A stretch of 64,000 bases of DNA, from the NCBI RefSeq assembly GCF_020882245.1, contig NC_083599.1, forward strand, positions 19,912,865 to 19,976,864. Reading direction: 5' to 3'. The position numbers and the translations under genes are program-made. Below are positions 1 to 13,537 of the stretch, piece after piece. This DNA is from Rhopalosiphum padi (lineage: Eukaryota > Arthropoda > Insecta > Hemiptera > Aphididae). Under the pieces are notes generated by a model. The model searched no databases and was not told the origin of the DNA. It saw nothing but the letters and a program-made list of their open reading frames with translations. Numbering within the stretch: position 1 is the stretch's first letter; the number at the start of each line of letters is the position of its first letter.

Positions 1-399
1 AAGAGATCATATAGCTTAACTAAAATGACAAAACAAACAATTAATTGACAGATTTAAGTCACAAAAATAACCTAGGTAACCTATGTGTAACCGGTTTGCC
101 TTTATTCGAAATTAGCACGTCTCAGTGACACGACACTGATGCTGTATACGGAGTTTCACTTTGTCTCAGCTGAGGCAGTAGTAGGACATATCATCACATG
201 ACCTATTACCATATGCCTTTGTCTTACTTATATGGTTTGGCAAATTTCTTTTTCTTTTATTAGATCCAACACTGTTTAGTTTGTCTGCATTTACGTCCAA
301 TTGATTTTCTCCGTATTTCTCCAGCACCATATCACTGAATACGTGCATTTTTTCTTTTTATAATAATATTGTCTTTTACTTTAGGTGCCCACTGCGGGT

Positions 400-1006
400 C
401 ATAACATCAATATATCGGCATTCGGCAATACCGAATATCGAACATCAGACTTATTCGCGGATTATACGTGATAATACTTGTTCACCGTGTATATACACCC
501 ATCACTCTATTCACAGCAACAACAGGACTTGACCTGCACTCTCGTACACCGCCCCGCGGACACGAAAAGTCGCACGAAACGAGGCTACGCAATAAATACG
601 ATAATAATAAGGCCTCGTCGTGTGTACATAAATACTGCAGGCCCTCTGCAGCAGCGCCACGCCATCCTCCGTGCACGGGGCCCCCCCCATTCGGTGACAG
701 TCACGGAGCTTTGCGAAAAATAAAATATATATATATATATACCTATGCGCATAAACACATAATACGCGTTTGAATTCAAAAAAAAATAAATAAAAATTAC
801 GACGCGCCGTAGGTATATAATACATAGGTATATATGCCGCGGCCGAACATTTCGAAAACACGCCAATGACATGTAAAAAGAGGATATATAATAATAATAA
901 TAATAATAACCGCACACGATATAAACACGATAATAAAAATCCGCGAATACGTCGAGGGCGCGCAGGGTGTCTAACCCACATTGTAGTATATTATAAACGC
1001 TTACGC

Positions 1007-1042
<36 letters not shown>

Positions 1043-2460
1043 GACACACGATAATAATGACAATGGCGATGATATATATAAAATGACGATGCACAAAAAG
1101 TTTTTCACGTTTACGTGCGCTCCGACGACGCGACCAGCCCGACAACGACCGGGTGGCGTGTCCGCGAGTCGTATATATACGCACGCCTACCATCCCTCCC
1201 CGCCCCGGCCATAACGATATGGGTATACGCGCGTTTCGCGAGCAATGGAGTGCACAGCTACTGCTACCACTATACACACCCCTAACCAGTACCTTGGTAT
1301 AGGCGGTGTATAACTGTATAAGTATTTTAGATATATGTGTGTGTGTGTGTGAGTGAGTGTGAGTGTGTATTATTATTTCCACGTTTTTTTCCCGTTTTTT
1401 TCGTTTCGCGGGAATCTGAAACTCGTGCCAAGGTGAACTTTCGGCAGCCGCGACAGTGGGGTGGGGGGAGGGGGCGTCATTATACGTATATACCGTTTAT
1501 GTTTATTCACATCATAAGTATAGGTGTGTATATATGTACACATAATATCATGTTCGCGTACTGTATAATAATATAATAACAATAATACGATCGTTTTGGT
1601 CGTCGTCAACTGTGCTGTATAGTCGACAGGTCGTTTTCGAGCTTATAACATAATAATATATATATATATATATATTTATGATGTGCGCCGAAACCGTACC
1701 GGTTGACACGGTGTACCGCCACGGCCGCCGTTAAAAATCCGAGCACACGATCGCGATCGCATTAGTAGTTCGACAGTGGTTTTCCGCGCGTACGCGTGTC
1801 CCGGTGTCCAACATCGACATTTCATTTATTATATTTTATTAACGCAGCGTCCGATTTACGTATACGAAGATATCGCATCGCGTTTAATAAAACATACCTT
1901 TATACCGATATATCGCGCATGTCTTGCCATGCTATATTGTCCGCGTACCATCCAAATAAAATAATATTTTAATCATATTTATCCGTACGATTGCCGTTAT
2001 GTCATAATAATACGATGAAGTTTTGATGGAGCTAGGACGTCGGTGGCGGCAGCCCTACAAATATAATAGTCATCCGTCGCGGTTTACAAACAACCGTTTC
2101 GGTTCGACATATCGGTTTCAACAATAATAATAAAATACGCAATTTCAATAATTACGCGGACGCGAGACCCTATATACACTCTACGCCAGAAAACAATACT
2201 CATATAATAAGATATATCTGTGTATGATATTACCTAACATTAAGACACCGCAGCTTCCACCGTGTTCATAATCCTCTCGGCTACTGGACCACAACGAAAC
2301 GTATTTAAGGACCCGCCTCCCACAGTACTGAGCAGCAGTAGTATTATAATATTGACATTATAAATGTGGCGCCAATCAAACATCAGTTGATCGCAGCTAT
2401 AGTAGGTACGTTGTGTGCATACTAGTCGATAAAGGATTTTGCACAACGCACTAATGCACC
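400..2460. promoter_or_regulatory. GC-richer, CpG-containing patch with microsatellites (copy 1)
   Basis: This 2 kb block is much richer in G, C and CpG than its surroundings and holds short tandem repeats: TA around 726-742 and 1650-1675, AAT around 888-911, CA around 1016-1042, TG around 1332-1352. No long ORF with protein-like composition is present; the reading frames here are interrupted and simple-sequence driven. In AT-rich insect genomes such patches often mark promoters or 5' untranslated exons. It lies 6 kb upstream of the first coding exon at 8313, so it could be that gene's distal promoter or 5' UTR exon. This role is inference. Confidence 0.35.
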
Positions 2461-5400
2461 ATCACGCGTCCACGTATAAGCGAATCTTACAGATATTATA
2501 GAACAGGGATCACCAATTAATATTTTCAGAAGGCCACTTTAAGTTTTCTTGGACCATCAATCAACATTTAATGTACATAATAAATTACTACAATGGTATA
2601 TGATTATTCAAAAAAATTAAATGCAAAGGTAAAAACAAAATTGAAAGAAAAACTCATTTAATCCAACATAAAAAATAATAATTAAAAATTTTACATCTTA
2701 TCTAATAACCCGCTAGTGTTTATCCACGTGACGCTATTTCGTCTAATTTTTAAAATTACTCGTAAGCGGGTAAATATAGTATCCTACCACCATTATATAT
2801 TTTGTGATATTGTTTACGTTACAATAATATTCAATTACTTTGATTTTTCAAAAATTTTCATTTTAGAAAAAACAAGAGAAGGGTTGAAAACTGAAACTTA
2901 AAAAAATAAGTATTGAAATTCTTAGTATATACTCTACTTAATCTACTTAAACCACTGGATATATAGGTAAGCTGTTGTACGTTCGCATTTAAAACATACT
3001 TAAATAATAAATATATAATATAATATAATATTATACTATACTCAAAACGCTTAGTCTTAAATAATAAGTATTTCTCTCCACGAATCTATAAACAACAGTA
3101 TTTGATGACAAAATACCATTAGTTATTCGTCGGCCGCGTGCCGTTGAAATGTATTACGAATCGTTACAATATTGATCGCCGGCCCGAGTGTCTGCAGGCT
3201 GTAGCACGCTACATATTATCATCATCAGAATTCAGAGTAGATTATAAATTATAATTATAATTTATAGTTGTATATTAGTAGTCATATACATAAATATGGT
3301 CTGGCCTATGTTGACGAAATTATGCGTTTAGCGTTTGTCTATTGCGTTGAACCATATTATATTATATTATATTATTGAACATTATATTAATTATTACTTA
3401 CTATTTTACTAATCAGTAAATAAATTATGTTATTATAATTTACGAGTATAATATTTATAGTGCGTAAACGGCGACGGTTAAACATTGGATAAACTGATTT
3501 TATTTTAATTTTCTGTCGTATTATATCGATATGGTATCCTATACTTTTATATGACACAATACTTTTGATATCGACTAAACAACAGTCACTTTTATACCTA
3601 CTTATGAAATGTTTGTAATTTTATCCTTGTCCCTATTTATATACATTATAATAGGTATCGTTAATAATTCACCGGCGTAACTAAGGAGGACTTGGGGTAG
3701 CTGTTTCCCCCTAAACACTATTCTAATCATACCAAAATATTTGAATAGAAAACATTGGGCCTACAAAATAAATATATTTTAGCCTCCCACCCTTGCACTT
3801 CGAAAATCATGTTCGAATATTGCATATGACTATGTATATGTAGACTGTAGGTAGTACTATACTATGAATATGTACAATTATATACATTTTATACGTATGT
3901 GGATTGTGGACACAGTGCAAGATTTAAGCTGATAGAAAAAGTTCGAGTTTTGTAGACGTTGGTTTTTTTTTATTAGCCTAGTTTTACAAAGCTAATAAAT
4001 TAAATGTACTACGTAAGTAAAATAAAGTACTCGATATTTGATTTTGATTTTTTTAAAACTTTTTAAAGTTTATTTAAAGTTATTTTAACTTTTAAGCTAG
4101 TGTTTTTATTTATTAATTATTTAGATTTACTAAAATATATTTTATAAAATGTCTTCTTAATCAACGAATATTCAAAATATTTTAAAGGTCAATATTTGTA
4201 TTCATTTTTGTACCATAATAATATGTGTACTAACTACTAATGTACCGAATCAGGTTTACCTCGATTTTTTTGATTTATTTACAAATATTATAATATTAAT
4301 ACTAGATATAACTGATATAGATGTAACCTTTGAAATATTAAATTCAAAGAATACAATAAAATTAGTACATCTTAATTCTTAATATAGTTTTTAAAAATAA
4401 TTTGTATTTCATTTTTATAATTTTTTTTAATAATAAACGTTAAAACTTAAAACGTATAGTGTCCAATAATATTATGATGTATTGATGTTTAAATATTCTT
4501 TACTTAATTCTAATATAAAAATGAGTGGGTGTTATCTATATTATTGTTTTTTTTTGAGATTTACCAGTTTTTTAACTGGTCAACTCAAATATTGTATATG
4601 TAATAAAGCCATCTAACTAAGGCTATAAATTGCAACCATTTATTAGAAATTGCACACGTTTTTTCTTAATATCTCATTTCACAACATTTTAAGGTTTAAA
4701 TTTTACATAAATATTTTTAGTCTTCATTTTTATTGTTATAAAAAATTAATATCCAATGGAATTTGAAATAGTTATTTTATAAAAATATTTATTTATTTAA
4801 GTTAAAATATTTTATTTGTATATAACTTTCTACTCTACTAAACTATTCTACAATTGTCTATTTATAAAAATCACAGTCCATTTTTTGTTTAATAAATATA
4901 ATATAATACATTATTACTACTTATATAAACTTAATAATTAACTATCGGTTCAATCAAAACATCCGCTTTTTAAATTTAATTCGAAGAAATATTAATTGTT
5001 TGTACGGTTTTTAAAAATATCCATAAATTACGAATTAAAATGTCTAGTTTTTCAAATGGTATTAAGTGAGCACATACAAATTAAAAATATATTTTTTTTT
5101 TAATTAAGCAAAAATATTATATTAATTGCCAAATTTATTTAGGGAAAAGTGTTAAACTAATTATTAATTTTATACTTTTGGCATGACGAGGGTATAATTT
5201 GACGTGATTATAGAAATTTCAGTGAACCTTTTATATATGCCTGTAGAAGTTTATAGAAAATAAACAAGTAACAACTACAAATGAATATCTAAATTAATAA
5301 ATCCAACATTCCAACATACTATACATAGTTGTATTAATTTTAATAATAGAATTATATTTTTATAGTTTTTCATTTATAAAACTTAAAACATAAATATTTT

Positions 5401-8312
5401 TAAACTATTATCTAAGTCGAGATAAATATAAATACCATTTCGATATCATTAATTTTTATATTTTGTGCGGAGCGGAATTTTGGTATTGGTTTTACAATAA
5501 TTATGTGTTTTTTTTGTCTGTCATCTATTAAAACAGTAAAAGAGTTTAAATATTTAACTTTGAAACTTTGAAGTAATTTCTAGTAGGAAATTACGTCTAG
5601 TTAATACATTGGAAGGTCGAAAATAATAAATTCTTGTTATATGTATATAATTTTCCAAATTATTGGGAAAACAAGAATTTATATGCATAGTTACAACACT
5701 TTCTTAGAAACGATTAAAGTGAATGTTGACAAAATCTTGAAAATTTATAAATTATTTCGTTGTACATTTTTACCAACCGTACATATGTTTTTATTTCCCA
5801 CGCATAAAATAATTTTTTCTCTTATTATTTAAAAACATTTGAAATTTTTTTGAAATAATGTTGAAAAATTATTTTATTGGTAAAAATTCTTGAAAATGTA
5901 TTACAAAACCCTACATAAGTCATCATTAAATCTGTATAAAAATATTAAAATACATACTCACAATTTTTTGTTATATACATTTGAAGTTCAAATAAAAATG
6001 TATAAACTACAAACATTTTGTATTAAAAAAATTACAAAAACTCAAACTGGAACTAAAATGTGTGTAATCACAATTATATTTATATTTCATATTTTAAGTT
6101 TAAATTTGTACTAAATTAACTAAATTCATATTTTTCAATTATGAATAATGACAAGGCCGTAACTGGAGGTCTATTCTATAGAACTCCAGAAATTTTTAAA
6201 AATAGAAACATTTGTATGGTGAAATTGAAATATGATGAGTAGTTTATTGACTATAATTGTAATAGAAAAAATGTTAGACCCCCTTACCGAATTTTTTTTT
6301 CAGTTACGGCCTTGAATAACGTAGTAATATAAACTAGTATAAAAAATATATATCAATAGCAATATAAAAATATAATTAATTAATATATGTAGAAATATTG
6401 GCTGACAAAATCTCTGTTTAGAAACGTTTTTGGTAGGTAGCGATGTTATTATCATTGAGCTCAGATTTAACGCATTTTATAACAGTGACCTATTTAGGTG
6501 AAGAATAAGAATACTTGACACCTACTAGCTACTATAAAGCAGAGCGACTTCCCTGGTTTTAGTATTATTATAAATTTACAACTTTAGCTTCATAGTTCAT
6601 GGGCCATCAGTTTTTTTTTTACATTTCCATATTTACTTGAATTATTAATCTTGATTATACCTATTCTTGTTATCGCAAATTATTTGAATACCTATTTTTA
6701 TAGAACTATTGTTCATTGTTTATAACAGTTTTTGTGTAACTATAATTATTACCTTGCTAGTTGCTACATTTTGATTCAATAATGATAAATCATTATATAA
6801 TATGATTCTGAGTAGGGAAGTTTATATGTCAACCTATTTTTATGGTTATTTTTTAATACCTTATTATTATGTTTATATATTAAGTACTAATGTACATTAA
6901 GTAATTTATTTTTCTATTAGTACCATAGACTAAACTTAAATTAATTTTTGACAAAATATTTTCATTTTTTATATATTGTATTATTAATTACTATAATACT
7001 GTACAACGAATAATTGCAGTTATTAACATAGAAGACAATACGAATGTCGAATGTAATGTACTATGTGGAATAGTATAAATACTAAATAGGTGCATAGTAT
7101 ATAAATTGTATAATAAAATAATTAGTTATTAAAAACCATTGACATTTACACAGTCACTATACAATTTTGATATTTTAACTAAAACTACCTTAAATATTTT
7201 GAAAATTTAATTGCATTTAAAAAAAATAATAATACATAATACATAAGTAGCAATTTGGATTTTTTTCAATTTCTACGATTAATATTTTTGAATTAAGTAC
7301 AACAAAATAACTCACATTGTTTCATAAAATATTTTACGTTCGAATAATCCTGCAGTTTCAACTAAATTTGTATTTCAAACACTTGTAAAAAATTAATTCT
7401 ACGAGTGTAATTCTTCTAGTGGTTTTGTTATTTTTAGGTTTCTGTGTTAACTTATAAGGAATTTCGTTATACATTTTTAACTTAATGAATAATTTTCAAC
7501 TACAAAATTTTTTTGCAAATATTAGTGATTTTTACGAATTTTGTCTGTTAGAACTTTAAAGGTTTGTAAATAAAACAAGTAAGACTGTCTATCCAAATAA
7601 TCTGTACATATCTTATTTATAAATATAAATCTTTATACTATTCCCATATTCTTCATATTATTGTAAATTACTAAAATGTATCTAATTATTAATTTAATTT
7701 AATTATATTTATATTGTAGTTACTTTTGTTGGTAATAAATTAGCCATGTATTTTATAAATCTACGAAACAATATATGCAATGAATTTGACTATTTTATTG
7801 AAATTATTAAAAACAGACAATTTTATGTAATTAATAATTAAAATTCATGTATATTCTTTAATAAATTTATTCTTCATAGGCTTGAGTTTATTACTCATAT
7901 TATAGATAGGCATAATTATCATATTTCCTATTCATAATAATTCATAGATTTATTTATCTGTAGTGTAATAGGTACACTTACCTTTATAGTTAACAAACTA
8001 AACGTTTTTTCTTTTTTAACTTTGATAGCTTTAATATTTTGTTTAGTTTCTTTTTTCATATTTGGTATCAAATGTATTCTGTAATTTTTAATATATTAAA
8101 TTGGGACCTATATAATGGCTATATACAAGTTTTTATATTACAAATCATATTGAAGTGTTCTTTTAATTGTATAGCTTGTCTAAATTTTGACTAAAACATT
8201 TATGAACTATGAATATTACATTATTAATTACGATAAATATGTTTTAATTAAAATGTTTTAGTACTGGTACTGTTCATACTGAAGATAGTTAATAAATATT
8301 TCGCATTTCTAA
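2461..8312. other. AT-rich non-coding stretch within duplication copy 1
   Basis: No protein-like ORF, tRNA or rRNA recognised. It holds short runs of A or T, small palindromes (for example near 3240), a single hAT-like end near 2503, a possible decayed hAT fragment near 3670-3790, and the MITE at 6152-6314. The same content recurs at 29301-35187. Confidence 0.6.
6152..6314. mobile_element. 163-bp MITE with 14-bp perfect terminal inverted repeats (copy 1)
   Basis: The left end reads CAAGGCCGTAACTG and the right end CAGTTACGGCCTTG, its exact reverse complement. The element is too short to encode protein. Flanks AATAATGA and AATAACGT share only five leading bases, so the target duplication is uncertain. 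It sits inside the segmental duplication, so it inserted before that event. Confidence 0.7.
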
Positions 8313-9121
8313 ATGGATGGAGCTCAGAGAAATTTCAGTATGATGGCCGAGAAAATCGATAGAATGCGATGTTTAAGGGTAATACATTTTACCATATTAT
8401 ATACAAGTAGTTATAGTACATCAAAGTTTTATTATCAATGAAAAATATATATATATAATATATAGACGATATACGATATACGATATACGTTTATAATATA
8501 TTCATATTTATTATAATCAATATGCTTTTTTTTCTCAAAACTGCTAACTATTTTGTATTTAATTTTATACATTTAAGTAATATATTATAAAAGTTTGAAC
8601 GAACTAATTATTATTTTATTTGAGATTAACGAAAACTGAGTTGATTAAATTAATATTACGTAAATCACAACACTCATAAAAATGTTGTGGGTTATTTTAT
8701 TTGATTATTTCTGAGCTGTTGAATGTTTTAATTTAATGAGTATAATGATTTTAAATTTAATTGCATATTGCATTATATATTATTGTAATGCCATTGTTGT
8801 AGTTTAATATTTAATGCTTAGGTACTTGATAATTTAATACTATAATGAATAATTTTTTTTGTTTTTTTATTATTATTTTAGGAACGATGCGACAATTATG
8901 TCAGACTAATAAAACTAACACTTGATGAAACAATCAAAGAACAAAATTCGCTTTTGGATGGATCAGCAATTCATAATAGACTAAAATACTTAGGCGTATT
9001 AGATAAACCTAAATCATTATCAAACACATTCAATACTGATAAATATCATAAGAATATAGATTATAATCAATTTACAAGACTAATAAGATTAGTTATATAT
9101 TACAATATTAGTGTTGCATAG
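8313..9121 (+). pseudogene. 5'-only truncated copy of the Tyr/Asn-rich repeat-protein gene
   Basis: Exon 1 is 8313-8378 (22 codons, MDGAQRNFSMM... ending CLR), with a stop just upstream in frame and a GTAATA donor. The intron ends TTTTAG and exon 2 starts at 8882 in phase 0. The frame follows the intact gene for 62 codons of exon 2 up to 9067, where the duplication ends. It then reads about 17 unrelated codons (QFTRLIRLV...) to a TAG at 9119-9121. The predicted product is 101 aa, 84 shared with the intact protein. It lacks nearly all of the 1153-codon original including every DDYYYQN repeat. It retains the whole upstream region, so it may still be transcribed. Whether this short protein is made is unknown. 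Confidence 0.75.
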
Positions 9122-11727
9122 GGATATTGCACTATGTTGAAATGTTGGGATTTACATGATGACAAGACACTGAATGTCTGTATATTGATGCAAAGTATTA
9201 TACATACATATTATTATACATTTATAGGTATTTTTGTAGTATGTGGTCTACCATACACTTGTTGTCTACCACGGATATACTGAGTCATTCCTATCTAGTC
9301 GACACTGGCTACGATAATAAACTTAATCTTAATCAAAGTTTCTATTAAATATGTTAATTTCTTGCCAAAAATTTAAATAGAATTATTCAGTCAGAGGTAA
9401 ATACTTTTATACATTTTTAAAGAAAAATTGACTTATTCAAATTGATACTCATATTTCTTAGCAGAATGATGGTGGAACAATTATAAAGACAACTCATTTG
9501 AATGTTTTATATGAGACATCAAATCATAATAAATATTTTATAGTAAATATTTGTATAGATATTTATAATATACTATATACCTATACGTATTGCTTTTTTA
9601 ATTTAATATAAAAAACATATGGAATAGCATATACGACAAGAATACCCATTTATACATGATTTAATTACTATATTAGTTATCCAATGAAGGATATTTCTGG
9701 GTATATTATCCCATATGGATATATTCTTTTCCGTAATTGAAGATCTAGACTATTGCAAATAGATTATTCAATTATTCAATTATTGGTATACTAAAAATAG
9801 TTGACACTGTTCTTAACATAATATGAAAATGACGTCGGAGGCAGTTGCCCCCTTTGCCACCCGTTAGACACGGCATTGATCGTTTATATTATTATATTAT
9901 ATAATAATTAATAATATATAATCAATAGAGAACGGATTTTAATTTAAATAAATATTTTTTATATCATTTTAATATCGGAGAGTTTTTAACATATTATGTG
10001 TACCTACGTTTCATTTAATTTTGAATAAGCTGATGCTAATTTTATTTTAAATATATTCAAATATTTTAGAATAATTAAATATTTTATAAATAAATATACG
10101 TAATCTGTATTATTGTAGAATTTCCTAAAGAAATTGGAGTTTTAACCAATTCTAAATTACAAAACCTATTGTAAAAAAAAACCCCAGGATTTAACGCCGC
10201 AATGTCGATAAGGGATATACTATTAAGTAAAACTCCAAAAAACAATTTAGAAATATAATACAATCTAAAAGAATTCACGTGTATGGGTGTATCGTGTATG
10301 AAATATGCACCTATCACTTCTGTTGATGTGGAGAGTTTATTTAGCATTTTAGCCATTATGAAGCAATATTAAGATTTTTAAATTTGAAAATCTCAAATTA
10401 TATATTTATATGTTGGTTCTAAAGGTACACGGTTTCCATACAGCGTCCATACGCGGTGTCTAGCGTCAACTACTGGTCTGGACATCCGACATAGTAAGCG
10501 TCTGGACGCGGCGTCATGACGTTGTGCTGTTCCACTCTTTGACGCTGCAGGGAAACCGTATATTAATATAATCTTATAACTATTAGGTATTAAACAATTT
10601 TTTTTAAATAGTACCTAAGTAGGTTTATATTACCTATCTAGTTGTTATTTTTTTTTTAATTATATATTCAGATGAAAATTAATTAGATACGACTTAATAA
10701 GTTGATTTATCACCTACTGCGTTTAGGTTGTTTCAACTCCAACAGCTTCAACTCCTGGTAATTCCTTTGATAACTAAAGAATTTGTAGAACTATCGTTAA
10801 TTATATTATGATAACTGTTAAGTATGTATCAAATATAAAATAATATTGAAATTAAATCATAATAATAGGTTTATTTTTATTTTTTAGCATGACTATTGAC
10901 TACCTAGTTATTCAAACAATTTTTGAATATAAAAGTGCTGGAAAAACAATATAGTATATAGATAACTTTATTAGAAATATATGTGTATAAAAGATTAAAA
11001 TATAATAACGTATTTTATATGTTCAAATGTTCTGCAGTGGATATTATTATGTCTCACAAGTCACAATTAGTAATTATTGTCAATTACATAATTACAGATA
11101 CTTACTATAGCTATGCGTTATTTATTGGTGGCTTTATTGACTTAATTATTCAACGGCTACAATTATGTAATATTACTAATATTATGAAAAATGGTATTTG
11201 TGTAGCAAGTGATTTACCATATTGTATTAGGCGTGGTTGGTGATTTTGTACATACGTTTAGTTTGTAGCTTCATATTTACGGTTGGATATAAAATTATAA
11301 ATTACTTTAAATTTACTAATAACTGATTATCGGTAAATGATTACGATTTACGATATAAAAAGTCTCATATAAGCATAAATAATTATCAAACAGTTGTTCC
11401 CTCGGATGACGAAGTGTATATTGTCTATCTGTCTAGTTTAAAAAATTTAGTCGGAAACTTAAGTATATACTAGGACTAGTATATCCTCTATGTGGATGAG
11501 TAGGTAAAATAAAAATATTTCAAAAATGTATTGAAATTATCTGAATTAAGAAATAAGTGATAAAATGAATGTAATATTTGTTTGTAGATCGTTATTTTTA
11601 AATTTGCGGATCACTACAACAAGGTAAAATATTATTACAATTAAATAAAAATATTATTTTTATAACTATTAACGTTGTAGATCAATTAATTGTAAAATTG
11701 TAATTGATCATTAAATTACGTTATAAC
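9122..11727. other. AT-rich non-coding stretch after the duplication breakpoint
   Basis: No supported gene. A 90-codon minus-strand frame at 10084-10356 has no recognisable domain. Bases 9835-9880 resemble one end of a hAT-type element (GTTGCCCCC... GGCATTG), but no matching left end was found. A fold-back element is at 10429-10559. Confidence 0.5.
10429..10559. mobile_element. 131-bp GC-rich fold-back MITE
   Basis: The ends are near-perfect inverted repeats: ACGGTTTCCATACAGCGTC on the left and GACGCTGCAGGGAAACCGT on the right, differing only in a 4-base middle. Internal sequence is markedly GC-rich (repeated GCGTC/GACGC words) against an AT-rich flank. Flanking TA on both sides is compatible with a TA target duplication. 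No coding capacity. Confidence 0.65.
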
Positions 11728-11972
11728 AAGGGTTCGGGACTTCTTGCATTTGCATGTTTTTTTTGTAGTCTTAGAAATTTGGTTTACGAAATGGCAAAAT
11801 TAAATACTAAGTTTAAATTTGTACATTTCGTCATATTTTAGGAAAAGTGCATACCTGAGCAATTTGCGTTTTCAAAAACAAAATAAAAAATTAGCTGCAT
11901 ATTTTTAAGTATATTTTGATGATTTTGACTGCATATTTCAATAATTTTAAATGCAACAAGTTCCGAACTTTG
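11728..11972. mobile_element. 245-bp hAT-type MITE with near-perfect 8-bp target duplication
   Basis: The termini are imperfect inverted repeats (AAGGGTTCGGGACTTCTTGC against CAAAGTTCGGAACTTGTTGC) followed inward by ATTT on both sides. The flanks GTTATAAC (11720-11727) and GTTATATC (11973-11980) match at 7 of 8 bases, the duplication size expected for hAT. The ends resemble those of the element at 57269-57693, suggesting one family. Confidence 0.65.
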
Positions 11973-12088
11973 GTTATATCTAACTAGAGTCTAGATCTTA
12001 GAACAGATAATCAAACATATTATTGATTAAAAACCATAGATAAATAAAAAAAATTTTATTAGTATAATAACAATACCACTATAAGTTA

Positions 12089-13012
12089 TATTTATTTATT
12101 TATTTATTTATTCAAATATACGGACGTAAGTCCTACTACAATTTCAAATATATGCACATAAGAATATAAGATATTAACAAATTAGTAAACAAAAAAAAAA
12201 CATTATAACAAAAATTAAACATAAAACTAATAGTATTTAAATGAATATAATAAGAAAACTATAAAGTGCGATAAGGTGTATAATAAAGATAATGGACAAT
12301 AAGTTATATAAAATCAAAGGGGTAAGTGTTACCAGCTACCATGAGGAGATTAGCGGGGGAATTTAAAATATAATTTTTATTTGAAAATTGAGGGTAAAAT
12401 GATTTCGGATCTCTGGTATTAAGGTTATTTATTTTTAAATTAATCAATGATAACAATTCCGGACAATCAATAACGCCTAATAATAATTTATTAAGAAATT
12501 TGGAAAGTAGAAGTATTCGACGTTCATTAAGTGGTAAAAGATATAGAAAATGTAATACGTTATTATAAGAACCATGGGGAGGCCTGTATATATTAAATTT
12601 AAAGGAAATGAAACGTAGAAAATTATTTTGAACAGATTCTGGAGAAGAATTTTGTTTTGAGGTATTATTTATCCAAATAAGAGGGCAGTATTCTAGATGG
12701 GAACGAACAAGGGAGCAATATAGAATTTTCAAGGGAATAGGATCTATGAATGAGCCACAGGTGCGCTTAATAAAACCCAAGTTACGCATAGCCTTATTCT
12801 TTATCATTTCAGTGTGTGGGGAAAAATTTAATTTAGAGTCAAAAATAATGCCTAAATCCTTAAATTGAGATACAAGCTCAATATTTGAAGCGGAAATAGA
12901 ATAATTATAATTAATTGGATTTTTTATTAAATAAAAGTGCATAAATTTACATTATTTATCAACGTTCAAAGATAAGTGATTCCTATTACACCATGAAAGT
13001 AACTATATGTAC
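12089..13012 (-). mobile_element. 5'-truncated non-LTR retrotransposon (LINE) fragment, reverse transcriptase C-terminus
   Basis: The minus-strand reading frame 12942-12304 (212 codons) reads as the end of a LINE reverse transcriptase: FKDLGIIFDSKLNF, then LGFIKRTCGSF, then LYCSLVRSHLEYCPLIW, then ESVQNNFLRFISFKF, all hallmark motifs of Jockey-type RTs in the usual order. Upstream on the same strand (to about 13010) the frame continues as WCNRNHLSLNVDK, then is broken by a stop before CKFMHF, so the copy is dead. The 3' end is a tail of TTTA/TAAA units at 12089-12112. Everything 5' of the RT palm, including the endonuclease, is missing, as is typical of target-primed insertions. Confidence 0.85.
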
Positions 13013-13281
13013 ATATTATAAAATATATAAGTATATATTATCATCATTAATAAAAATAAGATAAATATGTTTGTTGTCTAGCTTAATTATAAAATAAAAA
13101 ACGCTTTCCGAATATGTGGACTGTATAATGTATATTATGCCTTTTACATAATTATAATATTAAAAATGATCGGCCGACGGGACGAATACGTGTTTGGTCG
13201 CAAAGTGCCACAATAGACTGAGTAATAAATAATAAAAAAAACAAGATAATCAAAAATGACCAACTTGGTCATCGATACGAT

Positions 13282-13537
13282 CATGGGCGCCCGCAGGAAA
13301 TTTATCAGGGAGGGGCATAATGAAATCAAACACCGAAAAATACACTAAAAAAAGTTTATTCCTTGTAAACTACAAAATGTGTTAGAATTATATGAAATCA
13401 AACACCAACCTCACACACTAAAGTAAAAATATCGATGAAATGTTTATAGATCAAAATAAAAGTTAAAATGTTCAACATTCTATTTGAATTCTAGGGAGGG
13501 CAAATGCCCCGTCTTGCCCCCCCTCCGGGCGCCCATG
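13282..13537. mobile_element. 256-bp hAT-type MITE with CATGGGCGCCCG ends
   Basis: Perfect 12-bp inverted ends, CATGGGCGCCCG and CGGGCGCCCATG. The eight bases before (GATACGAT) and after (AATACGAT) match at 7 of 8, a typical hAT target duplication. The subterminal regions are G-rich on the left and C-rich on the right. It is inserted in a small CG-rich patch (13160-13620). No coding capacity. Confidence 0.75.

Larger units (their letters stand above)
1..9067 (+). repeat. Upstream copy of a segmental duplication (at least 9 kb)
   Basis: This stretch matches 26844-35925 in the same orientation, collinearly, with only scattered substitutions and small indels by eye. Base 1 corresponds to 26844 and the match is already running at the window edge, so the left boundary lies outside the window. 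The match ends sharply after 9067, inside a coding exon, where the other copy continues as ORF and this copy enters unrelated sequence. Differences include microsatellite lengths, a 5-base indel near 2030, and extra bases in the other copy near 29646 and 29680. It contains a GC-rich patch (about 400-2460), a small MITE (6152-6314) and a truncated gene (8313-9121). Confidence 0.95.

Noticed and set aside
468..1609. Several overlapping ORFs on both strands in the GC-rich patch (also 27311-28450), up to 265 codons
   Set aside because: They are driven by microsatellites (TA, CA, AAT runs), read through repeats as poly-Tyr, poly-His/Thr or poly-Ile, and change with repeat length between the two copies.
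2503..2570. Single hAT-like end (CAGGGATCACCAATT) in copy 1, also in copy 2
   Set aside because: No partner end was found within a few kb.
3665..3790. Possible hAT fragment beginning near CACCGGCGTAACTAAGG
   Set aside because: Only one plausible end; no matching right end or target duplication found, so not annotated as an element.
5641..6114. Small ORFs (63 and 74 codons) also present in duplication copy 2
   Set aside because: Their conservation is explained by the recent duplication; composition is Lys/Ile/Phe-rich with no domain or splice context.
10084..10356. 90-codon minus-strand ORF
   Set aside because: No recognisable domain, AT-driven composition; could be a transposon scrap but I cannot support it.
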